Assembly (NCBI GenBank): GCA_021779375.1 | Contig: JAJYAT010000003.1 | Span: 94,688-158,687 of the forward strand | Reading direction: 5' to 3' | DNA length: 64,000 nt | Origin: a bacterium | GTDB taxonomy: Bacteria > Patescibacteriota > Gracilibacteria > JAHISY01 | Part shown: positions 1-9,255 of the stretch, piece after piece | How the letters are laid out: each line of letters begins with the position of its first letter | Numbering within the stretch: the first letter of the stretch is position 1 | Made by a program: the position numbers and the translations under genes | The notes under the pieces: generated by a model | What the model saw: the letters and a program-made list of their open reading frames with translations, nothing else | Told to the model about the DNA's origin: nothing | Databases searched by the model: none

Positions 1-479
1 CCGACGAGATTCGCGACGCGCGCCGCAAGTCGGTCATTCGCCATGTATTTCAGTTCATCCGTCGCTGTCACGTCATTTTCATTCACGATGGGTACGACTT
101 TCTTGGCGAGCAAAAGTTTCAAAACATTGTGCGTGTTTTGCAGTGTATCCAGATTTTCGAAATCGTGCGGTGTGAGCAGCACCTGAGCGATGACGACTTT
201 ATTTTCCAGTGAAAAATATTTGTAATACTTCTGCATCAGATTGCTCTGACCGACTGCCGCGAGCGCTTGTTTTTCGTGCAGCGTTTCCGGGTCGGCGCGA
301 TTGAGCTTCAGCTCACCGCGACCGGCAGCGACCGCACCGCTCGTCACGATGACCGTCTCGACATCATTCATATGCAGCCGCTTTACTTCGCTTGAAATCT
401 TTTCGAGAAATTCAAGATTGAGGCTACCGTCCGCGCGCGTGAGGAGATTCGTGCCGATTTTGATGACGACTCTATTCAA
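1..479 (-). CDS. proB: Glutamate 5-kinase, N-terminal part (runs off the left edge)
   Basis: Phosphorylates glutamate at the gamma-carboxyl, the first step of proline synthesis. The reverse strand reads an amino-acid-kinase fold: VVIKIGTN near residue 4, VTSGAVAAG near 45, KQALAAVGQ near 68 and VVPIVNEND followed by NDRLAAR near 145. All are family hallmarks in the correct order. About 159 codons are present; the C-terminal half and any PUA domain lie outside the window. The only ordinary start before an in-frame stop is the TTG at 479-477. Its partner proA is not visible. The family is certain; the start is moderately sure. Confidence 0.93.
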   Translation of the reverse strand, partial: MNRVVIKIGTNLLTRADGSLNLEFLEKISSEVKRLHMNDVETVIVTSGAVAAGRGELKLNRADPETLHEKQALAAVGQSNLMQKYYKYFSLENKVVIAQVLLTPHDFENLDTLQNTHNVLKLLLAKKVVPIVNENDVTATDELKYMANDRLAARVANLV

Positions 480-2030
<1,551 letters not shown>

Positions 2031-2052
2031 AATTTTTTTAAGGATTAAGAAG

Positions 2053-2081
2053 TTGTTAGAAAAAAATGTTTTAGTTAAAAT
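2053..2081 (+). promoter_or_regulatory. Candidate promoter upstream of tRNA-Glu
   Basis: TTGTTA at 2053-2058, a 17-nt spacer and TAAAAT at 2076-2081. It faces the tRNA genes, the first of which begins 84 nt downstream. Confidence 0.45.
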
Positions 2082-2165
2082 CTCGCGGCTCTTTGAGGTT
2101 TGATGGTCGGCAGCTTACTTTGGGAAAAATTCTACGAACTACTGACTAAAAACTACAAACTGCAT

Positions 2166-2240
2166 GGGGCCATCGTCTAGTGGCTAGGACGCCAGGTTCT
2201 CATCCTGGTAACAGGGGTTCGATTCCCCTTGGCCCTACCA
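2166..2240 (+). tRNA. tRNA-Glu (CTC anticodon)
   Basis: A cloverleaf can be folded by eye. The acceptor GGGGCCA pairs with TGGCCCT (first pair G-U), the D arm contains TCTAGTGGCTAGGA, and the anticodon stem CCAGG/CCTGG encloses loop TTCTCAT with anticodon CTC. The T arm is AGGGG TTCGATT CCCCT. Discriminator A and an encoded CCA end the gene at 2240. D and variable regions resemble bacterial tRNA-Glu. The CTC isoacceptor reads GAG only, so a TTC isoacceptor should exist elsewhere. Confidence 0.95.
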
Positions 2241-2367
2241 AAAGAATTTAAAATTTAAAATTTTTAAATTAAAATTGCCACCACGAGTTGAGATTGTCAG
2301 ATGGGTACCTCGATAAGTACCGGTAAAATCAGAAGTTCTGAATCAGTAAAACAAGGTTTGACATCAC

Positions 2368-2444
2368 GGGTTCGTAGCTCAGTTGGTTAGAGCGTTCGCT
2401 TGACGTGCGAAAGGTCAGAGGTTCGACTCCTCTCGGACCCACCA
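2368..2444 (+). tRNA. tRNA-Val (GAC anticodon)
   Basis: The acceptor GGGTTCG pairs with CGGACCC, the D arm is AGCTCAGTTGGTTAGAGC, and the anticodon stem TTCGC/GCGAA encloses loop TTGACGT with anticodon GAC. The T arm is CAGAGGTTCGACTCCTCT. Discriminator A and CCA are encoded. It lies 127 bp after tRNA-Glu in the same orientation. The next gene is convergent and its stop lies only 3 nt away. Confidence 0.95.
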
Positions 2445-2447
2445 TTT

Positions 2448-2984
2448 TTATCTGGTCTTTTTGCGTGTGCGAATTTCCTTTCGTCTTGCGTCTTCGACCT
2501 CGGTCATGAATTTTTCGACAATGCTGGCTTCGATTGTCGAGGTGCTGATTTTGTCTGCTGTGCCGGCGGATAAGAAAATTGTTTTGATTTCTGGAAATTT
2601 TTTCGCGATGTCGAGTGCCGCTTTTTTGTGACGCGCGAGTTTCTTTTTCTCTTTACTAAAAACTAGAATGTCAGGCTTCAGTTTGGTGAGATGTTTGTTG
2701 TTGTGGACCTTCCTGTCTGAGATAAAAACATAATCGACCGACTTGAGTCCGAGCAAAACTTCCGCGCGTTGTTTCTCTGGGATGATTGGTCGGCGCGGAA
2801 TTTTTATTCTCCGAATGAGGTCGTCGCTATTTAGTCCGACGACCAAAATATCGCCAGCAGCTTTGGCTTTTGCCAGCAGTCGGATGTGGCCGACATGAAT
2901 CAAATCAAAACTTCCACCATGTAGGACGATTTTCTTGTTGCGTTGTTTTTCAAGTGCCTTGCAGACCGAGCTGAGCGTGTACAT
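2448..2984 (-). CDS. HldE-C/RfaE-like nucleotidyltransferase
   Basis: A small Rossmann-type nucleotidyl (adenylyl/cytidylyl) transferase of 178 aa. HGGSFDLIHVGHIRLL (about 22-37) carries the HxGH phosphate-binding motif. GDILVVGLNSDD and RPIIPEKQRAEVLLGLKSVDYV match the HldE C-terminal/TagD-like family, and STSTI near 150 is in the place of the usual second nucleotide motif. The C-terminus is strongly basic. In Gram-negative bacteria such domains activate heptose-1-phosphate, but no heptose genes are nearby, so the sugar or alcohol substrate cannot be assigned. Confidence 0.8.
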   Translation of the reverse strand: MYTLSSVCKALEKQRNKKIVLHGGSFDLIHVGHIRLLAKAKAAGDILVVGLNSDDLIRRIKIPRRPIIPEKQRAEVLLGLKSVDYVFISDRKVHNNKHLTKLKPDILVFSKEKKKLARHKKAALDIAKKFPEIKTIFLSAGTADKISTSTIEASIVEKFMTEVEDARRKEIRTRKKTR

Positions 2985-3061
2985 AAAGAGAAATTATTTC
3001 CCATGATGAGTCGCGGACTTCTCGGGTAGATTTTATTTTATAAATTTGCCTGGCTCAACTA

Positions 3062-3385
3062 CTACTTTTTCTTTTTTGGCAGAATTCGGATTCCTTTCAT
3101 CCCACAAGCGAAAAGTCCGATGACAACAACTTTTAAAAAATAATGGTCGTGCAGGTCGAGAAAGTTTTTCGTCAGCGGGGTCATCCTACCGACGAGCAGA
3201 TGTGTCGCGATGCCGATCGGCAAAGTCAGGAACAGCCAGTTTATTTTGGGGATACTGATGCGGATTTTGCGAAAAATTTTTGAGAGTAAGGGCGAGAGCA
3301 AATAAATTCCCAAAAATGCGACTGTGAAGTCGAAGATGGCGTAACCGAAGATTCGGTACTGTCGCAGAAAATCGATTGGGTTCAT
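3062..3385 (-). CDS. Small membrane protein of unknown function
   Basis: 107 aa with hydrophobic stretches near residues 11-32, 49-66 and 84-96 and a basic C-terminal tail of four lysines, so probably two or three membrane segments. The reading frame stays open much further upstream, but that part is antisense to comFC. The ATG at 3385 is preceded by TATTCT six nt upstream, in keeping with the leaderless pattern of this genome. It is divergent from comFC. No family is recognised. Confidence 0.6.
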   Translation of the reverse strand: MNPIDFLRQYRIFGYAIFDFTVAFLGIYLLSPLLSKIFRKIRISIPKINWLFLTLPIGIATHLLVGRMTPLTKNFLDLHDHYFLKVVVIGLFACGMKGIRILPKKKK

Positions 3386-3427
3386 ATTGCGAGAATACTT
3401 TAACACTTTTTGCTTGGGTTTTTCGGC

Positions 3428-3433
3428 TAAAAT
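3428..3433 (+). promoter_or_regulatory. -10 box of comFC
   Basis: TAAAAT, 6 nt before the GTG start; the transcript is probably leaderless. Confidence 0.6.
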
Positions 3434-3439
3434 CTGGTC

Positions 3440-4126
3440 GTGCTTAGTCGCGCGAAAAATTTCCTCCTCGAAATAATTTTTCCGATTCACTGCGTCGGCT
3501 GTGGCGGCGAGGGGGAGTGGCTTTGTGAAAATTGTGCGCACAAGATTCAGCTCAATTCGCAGCAATTCTGTCCGGTCTGCTGGCAGGCGAATCTCGGTGG
3601 TCGTATTTGCGCACGCTGCTCTTCGCCGCTCGATGGTTTGCGTGTGGCAGCGAGTTACCAAAAAAATCCTGAACTCGCGCACGCAATCCAAACTTTGAAA
3701 TACAAATTTTCTGAGCCGCTCGCTGCGAACTTGGCGGCGATTCTCGCGCGTTCGATTAGCTCGAAAAATTACCAAGCTGAGCGAATCGTCGTTCCCATTC
3801 CGCTGCACAAAAAAAGACTACGCTGGCGCGGCTTCAATCAGGCGGAATTATTGGCGCGCTTCGTTTCCAGTAAATTAAATTTGCCGTTCGCTCATGGACT
3901 CGTGCGTACCAAAAATACAGCACAGCAGGCGAAGCTCTCGCGCGCTGAGCGCATTCGCAATCTCGCCGCTGCATTCGAGCTTGCTCCGGATTTTTCGCCG
4001 CAAGGCAAAACTATTCTCTTGGTCGATGATGTCGCTTCGACGGGGACGACTTTGATCGAGGCTGCCAAAATTCTCAAACAAAACGGCGCACGCGAGGTGT
4101 GGGGTTTGGTCTTGGCGAGGAAATAA
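3440..4126 (+). CDS. comFC: ComF-family phosphoribosyltransferase-like competence protein
   Basis: ComFC-type protein linked to DNA uptake and transformation. It is 228 aa. The N-terminus has a zinc ribbon built from CVGCGG, CENC, CPVC and CARC (residues 18-57). The C-terminus has a type I phosphoribosyltransferase fold with VVPIPLHKKRLRWRGFNQA (about 117) and the PRPP loop ILLVDDVASTGTT (about 192-204). Length and architecture are typical. The GTG start at 3440 sits 6 nt after a TAAAAT box. Together with the pilus operon at 32-37 kb it suggests natural competence, although comEC is not in the window. Confidence 0.93.
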   Translation: MLSRAKNFLLEIIFPIHCVGCGGEGEWLCENCAHKIQLNSQQFCPVCWQANLGGRICARCSSPLDGLRVAASYQKNPELAHAIQTLKYKFSEPLAANLAAILARSISSKNYQAERIVVPIPLHKKRLRWRGFNQAELLARFVSSKLNLPFAHGLVRTKNTAQQAKLSRAERIRNLAAAFELAPDFSPQGKTILLVDDVASTGTTLIEAAKILKQNGAREVWGLVLARK

Positions 4127-4171
4127 TCCAATAATCCAATAATCCAATTATTCAATTATTTACTCATTTTC
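4123..4171. repeat. Octamer tandem repeat between comFC and dut
   Basis: Three copies of AATAATCC followed by degenerate AATTATTC and AATTATTT units fill the short space between the two convergent genes. This is the same kind of period-8 repeat as near eno. Confidence 0.7.
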
Positions 4172-4609
4172 TCATTGAATTTGGTCGGTTGAGCCGAAGC
4201 CGCCGCGCGTCTTGTTCTCGACCTTTTCAATCTCCTCAAATTCGGCGCGCTCGCATTTCACGAAAAGTCCCTGCGCGATTTTTTCACCGCGCTCGACGAC
4301 GACTTTCACCTTCGAGAAATTATGTACCTGAATTTGCAGCTCATCTTTTTCACCGCAAAAATCTTGGTCAATAATTCCCAAACCATGCGGTTGCGTGAGA
4401 CCTTTTTTGCGCGGTGTCGAAGAGCGTGAAGTGACGAGCAGCGCGAAGCCCGGGGGAGTTGCGACGATCACATTCGCCGGAATCAACTTGATTTCTTCCG
4501 GTGCAATCTCCGTCGTCTCACGCGCGAGCAAATCGAAACCGACTGCGCCGGCAGTCTCATAAATTGGCAGTGGCAGAGTCTTGTCGACGCGAAAGATTTT
4601 TACTTTCAT
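4172..4609 (-). CDS. dut: Deoxyuridine 5'-triphosphate nucleotidohydrolase (dUTPase)
   Basis: Hydrolyses dUTP to dUMP and pyrophosphate, keeping uracil out of DNA. It is 145 aa, typical of trimeric dUTPases. All five motifs are visible: GAVGFDLLARE (22-32), SRSSTPRKKGL (60-70), GIIDQDFCGE (77-86, catalytic Asp), ERGEKIAQGLF (about 106-116) and TRGGFGSTDQ (about 133-142). Motif 2 has TPRKKGL in place of the common SxAxKGL, a tolerated variation. Its ATG overlaps the upstream nuclease-like gene by ATGA, so it is the last gene of the rplA operon. Confidence 0.96.
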   Translation of the reverse strand: MKVKIFRVDKTLPLPIYETAGAVGFDLLARETTEIAPEEIKLIPANVIVATPPGFALLVTSRSSTPRKKGLTQPHGLGIIDQDFCGEKDELQIQVHNFSKVKVVVERGEKIAQGLFVKCERAEFEEIEKVENKTRGGFGSTDQIQ

Positions 4610-5526
4610 AGACTGACAATAAATTTGTAATTTTGTTTCAAAATAAAAAATAGTTCGTCAAGATTTTTATCATCAGACATTTTATATTCAAAATGAAGTG
4701 CCCATTTGCGATGCCTTATATTAGTAATATTCATTTTTTTAGGAAATTTTTGATGGAATTCTTCTTTGCCAAAATGCAAAATCAAATGTTTTTTGTAAAA
4801 ATTTACACCCAAAAAGCTCCGACCATTTAATTTAAAATCCATAAAGAATTTATGAAAATGTGCAGATATTCCGTTCCAACTTGGAAGCTCGCTCTCAATT
4901 TTTTCAAAAAGCTCCCAAGTTTTTTCCGATGCCCTTTTCTTATGAAAATCGCGATCATATTCTTTGAATTCCCGCGTGATTTTTTCGACTTCGGGATTTT
5001 TCAAAACTTCACCGATTTTCGGTTTTTCTTTTCGACGCTCAACTTTTTCCAAAAAGAAATTGTCGTTTTCAAAAAATTTGAATTTGAAAAGTTCGATTGG
5101 TAAATCGAGGCTTGCGGAGTCAATCTCGCGTTCTGAAAAATCAGCTGCTATGAAAATTAATTTCGACGACTGCCAGTCAATTTCGTCGTGATGATTTTTG
5201 ATAATTTTTTTATCCAAAAACTCAAAAATGAATTTCTCTTTTTTGGTCGAGAGTAGCCGAAAATATTGAAAACCCTGTGCGACGATTTCGCGTGCGCGAT
5301 CTTTTTTGAGCTCGAAAATAACTGGGGAATTTTGTTCGCGATCAAACGCCAAAATATCGAAAAATAAGCCGTCAATCGAAAATTGTCGCGAGACAAAAAT
5401 CAAATTCGAAAAAATTTTCTCCAAATTTGGCGCGAATAAATCCTCTAAATCCTTTTCCGAAAATCGACTCGAAGATTTTTCGCGAATTTCCACGAGCTCT
5501 TTTTTCGGCAAGATTTTGAAAAGCAT
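4606..5526 (-). CDS. Probable PD-(D/E)xK nuclease-like protein with C-terminal DUF5655-like domain
   Basis: 306 aa. The N-terminal half contains DGLFFDILAFD, then PVIFELKK about 15 residues later. This is the D...ExK pattern of PD-(D/E)xK nuclease folds such as NucS/DUF91. The C-terminal third (FEKIESELPSW... to the end) resembles the DUF5655 module often fused to such domains. It starts 2 nt after rplA and overlaps dut by 4 nt, so it is co-transcribed. Expression with a dUTPase fits a DNA-maintenance role, but that is inference from position. The family call is from memory of motifs. Confidence 0.6.
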   Translation of the reverse strand: MLFKILPKKELVEIREKSSSRFSEKDLEDLFAPNLEKIFSNLIFVSRQFSIDGLFFDILAFDREQNSPVIFELKKDRAREIVAQGFQYFRLLSTKKEKFIFEFLDKKIIKNHHDEIDWQSSKLIFIAADFSEREIDSASLDLPIELFKFKFFENDNFFLEKVERRKEKPKIGEVLKNPEVEKITREFKEYDRDFHKKRASEKTWELFEKIESELPSWNGISAHFHKFFMDFKLNGRSFLGVNFYKKHLILHFGKEEFHQKFPKKMNITNIRHRKWALHFEYKMSDDKNLDELFFILKQNYKFIVSL

Positions 5527-5528
5527 TT

Positions 5529-6434
5529 TTATAAATTTTTCAAAAGTTGATTCGCATCGACGCGTACGCCAGGACCCATCGTGCTCGCGAGCGCGATGCC
5601 GCGCACATAATTCGCCTTCACAGCTTTCGGTTTCACGTCGAGGACAGCTTTCACATACGCTTTGATATTTTCAATCAATTTCGCATCATCGAAAGAAACT
5701 TTGCCGACTGTGTTGTGCAAAATTCCGAAGGAATCACCGCGGAATTCAACTTTGCCTTTTTGAATTTCAGCAATCGCCGTCTCGAAATCTTCGGTCACGG
5801 TTCCGGCTTTCGGATTTGGCATCAAACCTTTTTGACCGAGCGTCTTGGCGATTTTGCCGAGCTTCTTCATCATCTCCGGCGTGGCGACGGCGACATCGAA
5901 TTCGAGCCAGCCTTTGCCGATTTTCTCAATCAAGCTTTCCTCGCCGGCTTCGACCGCGCCCGCTTTCTTCGCGGCAGCCGCTTTGCCTTCTGTGACGAAG
6001 GCGACGACGCGCAATTTCTTGCCCGTGCCGTGTGGCAGTGAGACGCTCGCGCGGACGCTTTGGTCGGATTTTTTCGGATTGATTCCGAGGCGCACATGAA
6101 TTTCCAAACTGCCGTCGAACTTCGTCGTCGAACTTTCTTTGGCTAATTTCACCGCTTCGGCAATCGGATAAAGTTTTTCTTTTTCAATTTTCGCCGCAGC
6201 CGCACGCCATTTTTTCGAATGCACTTTGAGCGGATTGCGCTTCTGAGCCTTGCGCTCTTTGGCTGTTTTTTGCGGCGCATGCTTGCGTTCCTCTTTTGCT
6301 GCTTTTTTCTCCTCTTTTTCGGCGGCCTTCTTTTCCTTGGCTTCCGCCTTTTTTACTTTCAAAAGCTCGGCTTCGGAAAGTTCCGGAGTCGCGTTTTCTT
6401 TTTCCACTTTTGTGGAGTCTTTCTTGGGAGTCAT
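5529..6434 (-). CDS. rplA: 50S ribosomal protein L1 with a charged N-terminal extension
   Basis: L1 of the ribosomal stalk and a likely translational self-regulator. The conserved core begins at KVHSKKWRAAAAKI (about 70) and contains GLMPNPKAGTVT (about 209), EFRGDSFGILHNTVGKVSF and a C-terminal STMGPGVRVD. The first 70 residues are a Lys/Glu/Ala-rich extension absent from the usual 230-aa protein. L11, normally adjacent, is not here; L1 instead heads an operon with a nuclease-like gene and dut. The start at 6434 is the first ATG; later in-frame starts would shorten only the extension. Confidence 0.96.
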   Translation of the reverse strand: MTPKKDSTKVEKENATPELSEAELLKVKKAEAKEKKAAEKEEKKAAKEERKHAPQKTAKERKAQKRNPLKVHSKKWRAAAAKIEKEKLYPIAEAVKLAKESSTTKFDGSLEIHVRLGINPKKSDQSVRASVSLPHGTGKKLRVVAFVTEGKAAAAKKAGAVEAGEESLIEKIGKGWLEFDVAVATPEMMKKLGKIAKTLGQKGLMPNPKAGTVTEDFETAIAEIQKGKVEFRGDSFGILHNTVGKVSFDDAKLIENIKAYVKAVLDVKPKAVKANYVRGIALASTMGPGVRVDANQLLKNL

Positions 6435-6599
6435 GATGATGAAATTATGAGGTGCGAACGCGCGAAGCCAAAATCTTCGTGCTCCCTCGATTTGTCTCCA
6501 ATTTGCTTGGAAAACCGGCGGATTTTACTCGTAATTATGCCTGGAAGCAAATCATTGAATTTTAAGCCAAAAAATGTTAAAATTGCAAGATAATTATGA

Positions 6600-6605
6600 T
6601 AAAAT
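6600..6605 (+). promoter_or_regulatory. -10 box that decides the start of the 6613 gene
   Basis: TAAAAT overlaps an in-frame ATG at 6604 and lies 7 nt before GTG 6613. By the genome's leaderless rule GTG 6613 is favoured. A second box (6578-6583) would allow ATG 6604. Confidence 0.45.
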
Positions 6606-6612
6606 GACTGTC

Positions 6613-7128
6613 GTGAGTGGAAAAGAAAATTTCGAAAAATCCCACGAAAAGGCGCTTTCTGCGAACCCAGAAAAAGTCGATGTTGGCAAAATCGAAGCTG
6701 AGGCGGCAGTTGATTCGATGGCTTCGGGAGTTTCGGCTGAAGCCATGAAGACAATCGAGTCGGCTGAATCGGCTGAAGGCGGTGGTGAGAGTTTTTCCGA
6801 ACACAAAGGTGACAAAAAAGATTACACTGGCGCGACCGGCGGCACGGTGAGTGACGAAGACGCGCAAAATTTATTCGCGTACGTCCAGAAGACAGTGCCA
6901 CAGAAGCAAATGCAGCGTGAAGTGGCAGCGGCGATTCGCAAGGAAATTCGTCGCGAAGAGCAAAAAGTCTTGCTCGCTTACGTCGGTCTCAAAAAATATC
7001 CGCCACATTATCTCGCGGAAAAAATCGCTAAAATTCGCAGCCTGCGTGATTTGCTTTCGAATCTCGTCGACGCGACGAAGGAATTCCTGACTGGGCTTTA
7101 TCTCAAGTGGGTCAGAAAAAGCGTCTGA
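6613..7128 (+). CDS. Hypothetical protein, acidic N-terminus and helical C-terminus
   Basis: About 171 aa, unrecognised. The first 90 residues are acidic and rich in Ala, Ser and Glu (AEAAVDSMASGVSAEAMKT region) and look disordered. The rest is charged and helical, with KQMQREVAAAIRKEIRREEQ and YLAEKIAKIRSLRDLLSN. There is no signal peptide or membrane segment. The alternative ATG at 6604 is in frame. It is divergent from rplA and convergent with nadK, from which it is separated by a long inverted repeat. Confidence 0.6.
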   Translation: MSGKENFEKSHEKALSANPEKVDVGKIEAEAAVDSMASGVSAEAMKTIESAESAEGGGESFSEHKGDKKDYTGATGGTVSDEDAQNLFAYVQKTVPQKQMQREVAAAIRKEIRREEQKVLLAYVGLKKYPPHYLAEKIAKIRSLRDLLSNLVDATKEFLTGLYLKWVRKSV

Positions 7129-7140
7129 GGAGTGTTGGAA

Positions 7141-7271
7141 GTGTTCTAGATGTTCTAGTTGTTCGAGTTGTTCGAGATGTTAAAAACCACGAGCAGATAA
7201 AAAAATTCATTAGAACAATTAGAACAAGTCCGCCGCAGCGGACGATCGAACAATTAGAACATTTAGAACAC
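7141..7271. terminator. Long inverted repeat between convergent genes
   Basis: Arms 7141-7166 (GTGTTCTAGATG...) and 7246-7271 can pair over all 26 positions in RNA, two as G-U. The 79-nt spacer holds a second hairpin, GTCCGC CGCA GCGGAC (7228-7243), and further TTAGAACA-type repeats. The right arm directly abuts the nadK stop codon. It probably ends transcription from both sides; no clear U tract follows. Confidence 0.6.
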
Positions 7272-8138
7272 CTAGACCCTGCGTTCGCTCCAATTCAGTT
7301 TGCGCCGGAGAATTTCGAAATGATTCCGTTTCTTGGGATGGATGACCTCGAGCTGCCAGTCGGCTTTTTCGAAAAGAATCTCGTCGCCGATTTTTAATTC
7401 AAAACTTTGTTGTCCATCGGCTGTGAGTACCAGATTTTTTCCTGTAATTCGACTGCGGATTTTGCCGTCGGCTGGCAGGACGAGCGGGCGCGCCGCGAGG
7501 AGGTGCGGATTGATCGGCGTCAAAATTACCGCCGCTAAATTCGGGTCGAGGATCGGACCACCGGCAGAGAGCGAATAAGCAGTCGAGCCGGTCGGTGTCG
7601 CGACGATCGCGCCGTCGGCGTGGAAAGTCGCGATGCGCTTGCCGTCGAAATCGAAATCGAGCGCGATTAATTTTGCGACGCAGTTTTGATTCAAAACCAT
7701 TTCATTCAGCGCGTGCAGTGTTTTCACGACTTGCTTGCCGCGCGAAATTTTCGCAGTGAGCAGGACGCGCACGCTGGTCTCGAAGTCGCCGGCAAAAAAT
7801 TCAGCCAACAATTTTTCCAAATTTTCCGGCGCGAATTCCGTTAAAAAGCCGAGTGTGCCGTCGAGCCGAATCCCGGCGAATTTGCCGCTCGCGCCGAAGA
7901 ACTCGCGCGCGGCGCCGAGCAACGCGCCGTCACCACCGAAGACCAAAATCAAATCGGCGTTTTTGATCTGCAGAGTTGTTGCCGCTTTCTCACCCAAAAT
8001 TTTGGCAATCGGTTTCTCGAGGAGGATGGTCTTTTTCTGACGTTCCAAAAATTTCACGAGCTTCGCGAAATAGCTTTTGCGCGCGACGGAATTTTGTCCA
8101 CCGACGAGCGCGACCGAATTCAATTCTTGGTAAAGCAC
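7272..8138 (-). CDS. nadK: NAD kinase
   Basis: Phosphorylates NAD to NADP. It is 288 aa. The catalytic FGGDGALLGAARE (about 69-81), LDGTLGFLTE (about 94), the NEMVLNQ motif (about 145) and the glycine-rich HADGAIVATPTGSTAYSLSAGGP (about 174) fit the family. The start is GTG 8138, 7 nt after a TAAAAT box on the minus strand. The expected N-terminal SVALVGG strand follows. With nadM at 22.4 kb it shows the organism finishes NAD(P) synthesis itself. Confidence 0.95.
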   Translation of the reverse strand: MLYQELNSVALVGGQNSVARKSYFAKLVKFLERQKKTILLEKPIAKILGEKAATTLQIKNADLILVFGGDGALLGAAREFFGASGKFAGIRLDGTLGFLTEFAPENLEKLLAEFFAGDFETSVRVLLTAKISRGKQVVKTLHALNEMVLNQNCVAKLIALDFDFDGKRIATFHADGAIVATPTGSTAYSLSAGGPILDPNLAAVILTPINPHLLAARPLVLPADGKIRSRITGKNLVLTADGQQSFELKIGDEILFEKADWQLEVIHPKKRNHFEILRRKLNWSERRV

Positions 8139-8145
8139 GAAACGA

Positions 8146-8151
8146 ATTTTA
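8146..8151 (-). promoter_or_regulatory. -10 box of nadK
   Basis: TAAAAT on the minus strand, 7 nt before the GTG start. Confidence 0.6.
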
Positions 8152-8275
8152 GGTTTTTCACAGCAAAGTTGAAAGCGGAAAGAATTTTGTAATTTTTAAT
8201 TTTGTAAATAAATCCAAAATCTAAATTTTTAAAAATTGTAAAAATTGGAAATTTGGGAGTTTCACAAAAAATAAA

Positions 8276-8306
8276 CTAACACTATCCACTAACACTATCC
8301 ACTAAA
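8276..8306. repeat. 13-bp direct repeat upstream of truB
   Basis: CTAACACTATCCA occurs twice in tandem, followed by a partial CTAA copy, in the nadK-truB intergenic space. Confidence 0.7.
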
Positions 8307-8339
8307 TAATTTCTTGTCCGCATTTCGACTAGATTCAGT

Positions 8340-8345
8340 TAAAAT
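8340..8345 (+). promoter_or_regulatory. -10 box of truB
   Basis: TAAAAT, 7 nt before the ATG at 8353. It rules out the longer in-frame start at 8314. Confidence 0.6.
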
Positions 8346-8352
8346 CCTCCTA

Positions 8353-9246
8353 ATGGACGGCTTCATCGCAATCAACAAACCGAAGGGAATCACCTCGCAC
8401 GATGCGGTTGCGTTCGCGCGGCGGCGTCTCAAAATTCAGAAAATCGGACACGCGGGGACGCTCGATCCGATGGCGACGGGAGTCCTCATCCTCGGTATCG
8501 GCGCAGCGACGCGACTGCTGGAATATGTGCAAAATACCGAAAAAGAGTATGAGGCGGAAATTACTTTTGGCGTGACTTCGACGACGGACGACGCCGAGGG
8601 TGAGCTGACGAATTTTCCGGACGCCAAAAAATTCACGCGTGCCGACCTCGAGAAAGTTTTACCAGAATTCATTGGCACGATTCACCAGATTCCGCCGCAA
8701 TTTTCCGCCATTAAAATTGCCGGTCAGTCGGCGCACCGTCTCGCGCGGAGCGGTGCAGAGGTGAAGCTGAAATCGCGCGAAGTCACAATTTATGAAATTC
8801 AAATCCGCAATTTCGAATACCCAAAAGCGGAAATTTCTGTGCGCTGCGGCAAGGGGACTTACATTCGCTCAATCGCGCGCGATCTCGGCGCACGGCTCGA
8901 ATCCGGCGCGCACCTTTCGAAATTGACACGTACGCGCATTGGCGATTTCACGCTCAATCGTGCGTTGCCGCTGCGTTCGATTCGCGCGGAAAAAATTCTG
9001 CCGATTGAAGCTGGTGTGACTTTGCCGCAGATCAGCCTCACGCGGCTCGAAGCGGACAAAATTCAAAATGGTCAAAAAATTCCGTCGCGCACGAGTGATG
9101 AGTTGGTCGCCGCTTTTTTCGAAAATCACTTTCTGGCGATTCTGGCGCGTGAGGAGGCGAAGCATTTGCTGCGTCCCGAAAAAGTTTTTGTGCGGAATTT
9201 GCCGACTGAAAAATTAATCGAATTCGCGACCCGCAAAATTCGTTAA
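8353..9246 (+). CDS. truB: tRNA pseudouridine-55 synthase
   Basis: Makes pseudouridine 55 in the T loop of tRNAs. It is 297 aa from the ATG at 8353. AINKPKGITSHDAV, the catalytic HAGTLDPMATGVL (Asp near residue 37), EKEYEAEITFG and VRCGKGTYIRSIARDLG are all present. The C-terminus is longer than the E. coli core, as in forms with a PUA-like tail. The start is chosen because a -10 box lies 7 nt upstream and translation begins right at the conserved core (MDGFIAINKP). The 9256 gene follows 9 nt downstream but has its own -10 box. Confidence 0.96.
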   Translation: MDGFIAINKPKGITSHDAVAFARRRLKIQKIGHAGTLDPMATGVLILGIGAATRLLEYVQNTEKEYEAEITFGVTSTTDDAEGELTNFPDAKKFTRADLEKVLPEFIGTIHQIPPQFSAIKIAGQSAHRLARSGAEVKLKSREVTIYEIQIRNFEYPKAEISVRCGKGTYIRSIARDLGARLESGAHLSKLTRTRIGDFTLNRALPLRSIRAEKILPIEAGVTLPQISLTRLEADKIQNGQKIPSRTSDELVAAFFENHFLAILAREEAKHLLRPEKVFVRNLPTEKLIEFATRKIR

Positions 9247-9249
9247 AAT
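9244..9249 (+). promoter_or_regulatory. -10 box of the 9256 gene
   Basis: TAAAAT overlapping the truB stop, 6 nt before the GTG start. Confidence 0.55.
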
Positions 9250-9255
9250 TTTCGT

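Noticed and set aside
3386..3808. N-terminal extension of the 107-aa membrane protein
   Set aside because: This open frame is antisense to comFC and lacks protein-like character; the ATG at 3385 with a nearby -10 box is a better start.
7107..7397. 97-codon plus-strand ORF between the 6613 gene and nadK
   Set aside because: It runs through the long inverted repeat and overlaps nadK; it is not protein-like.
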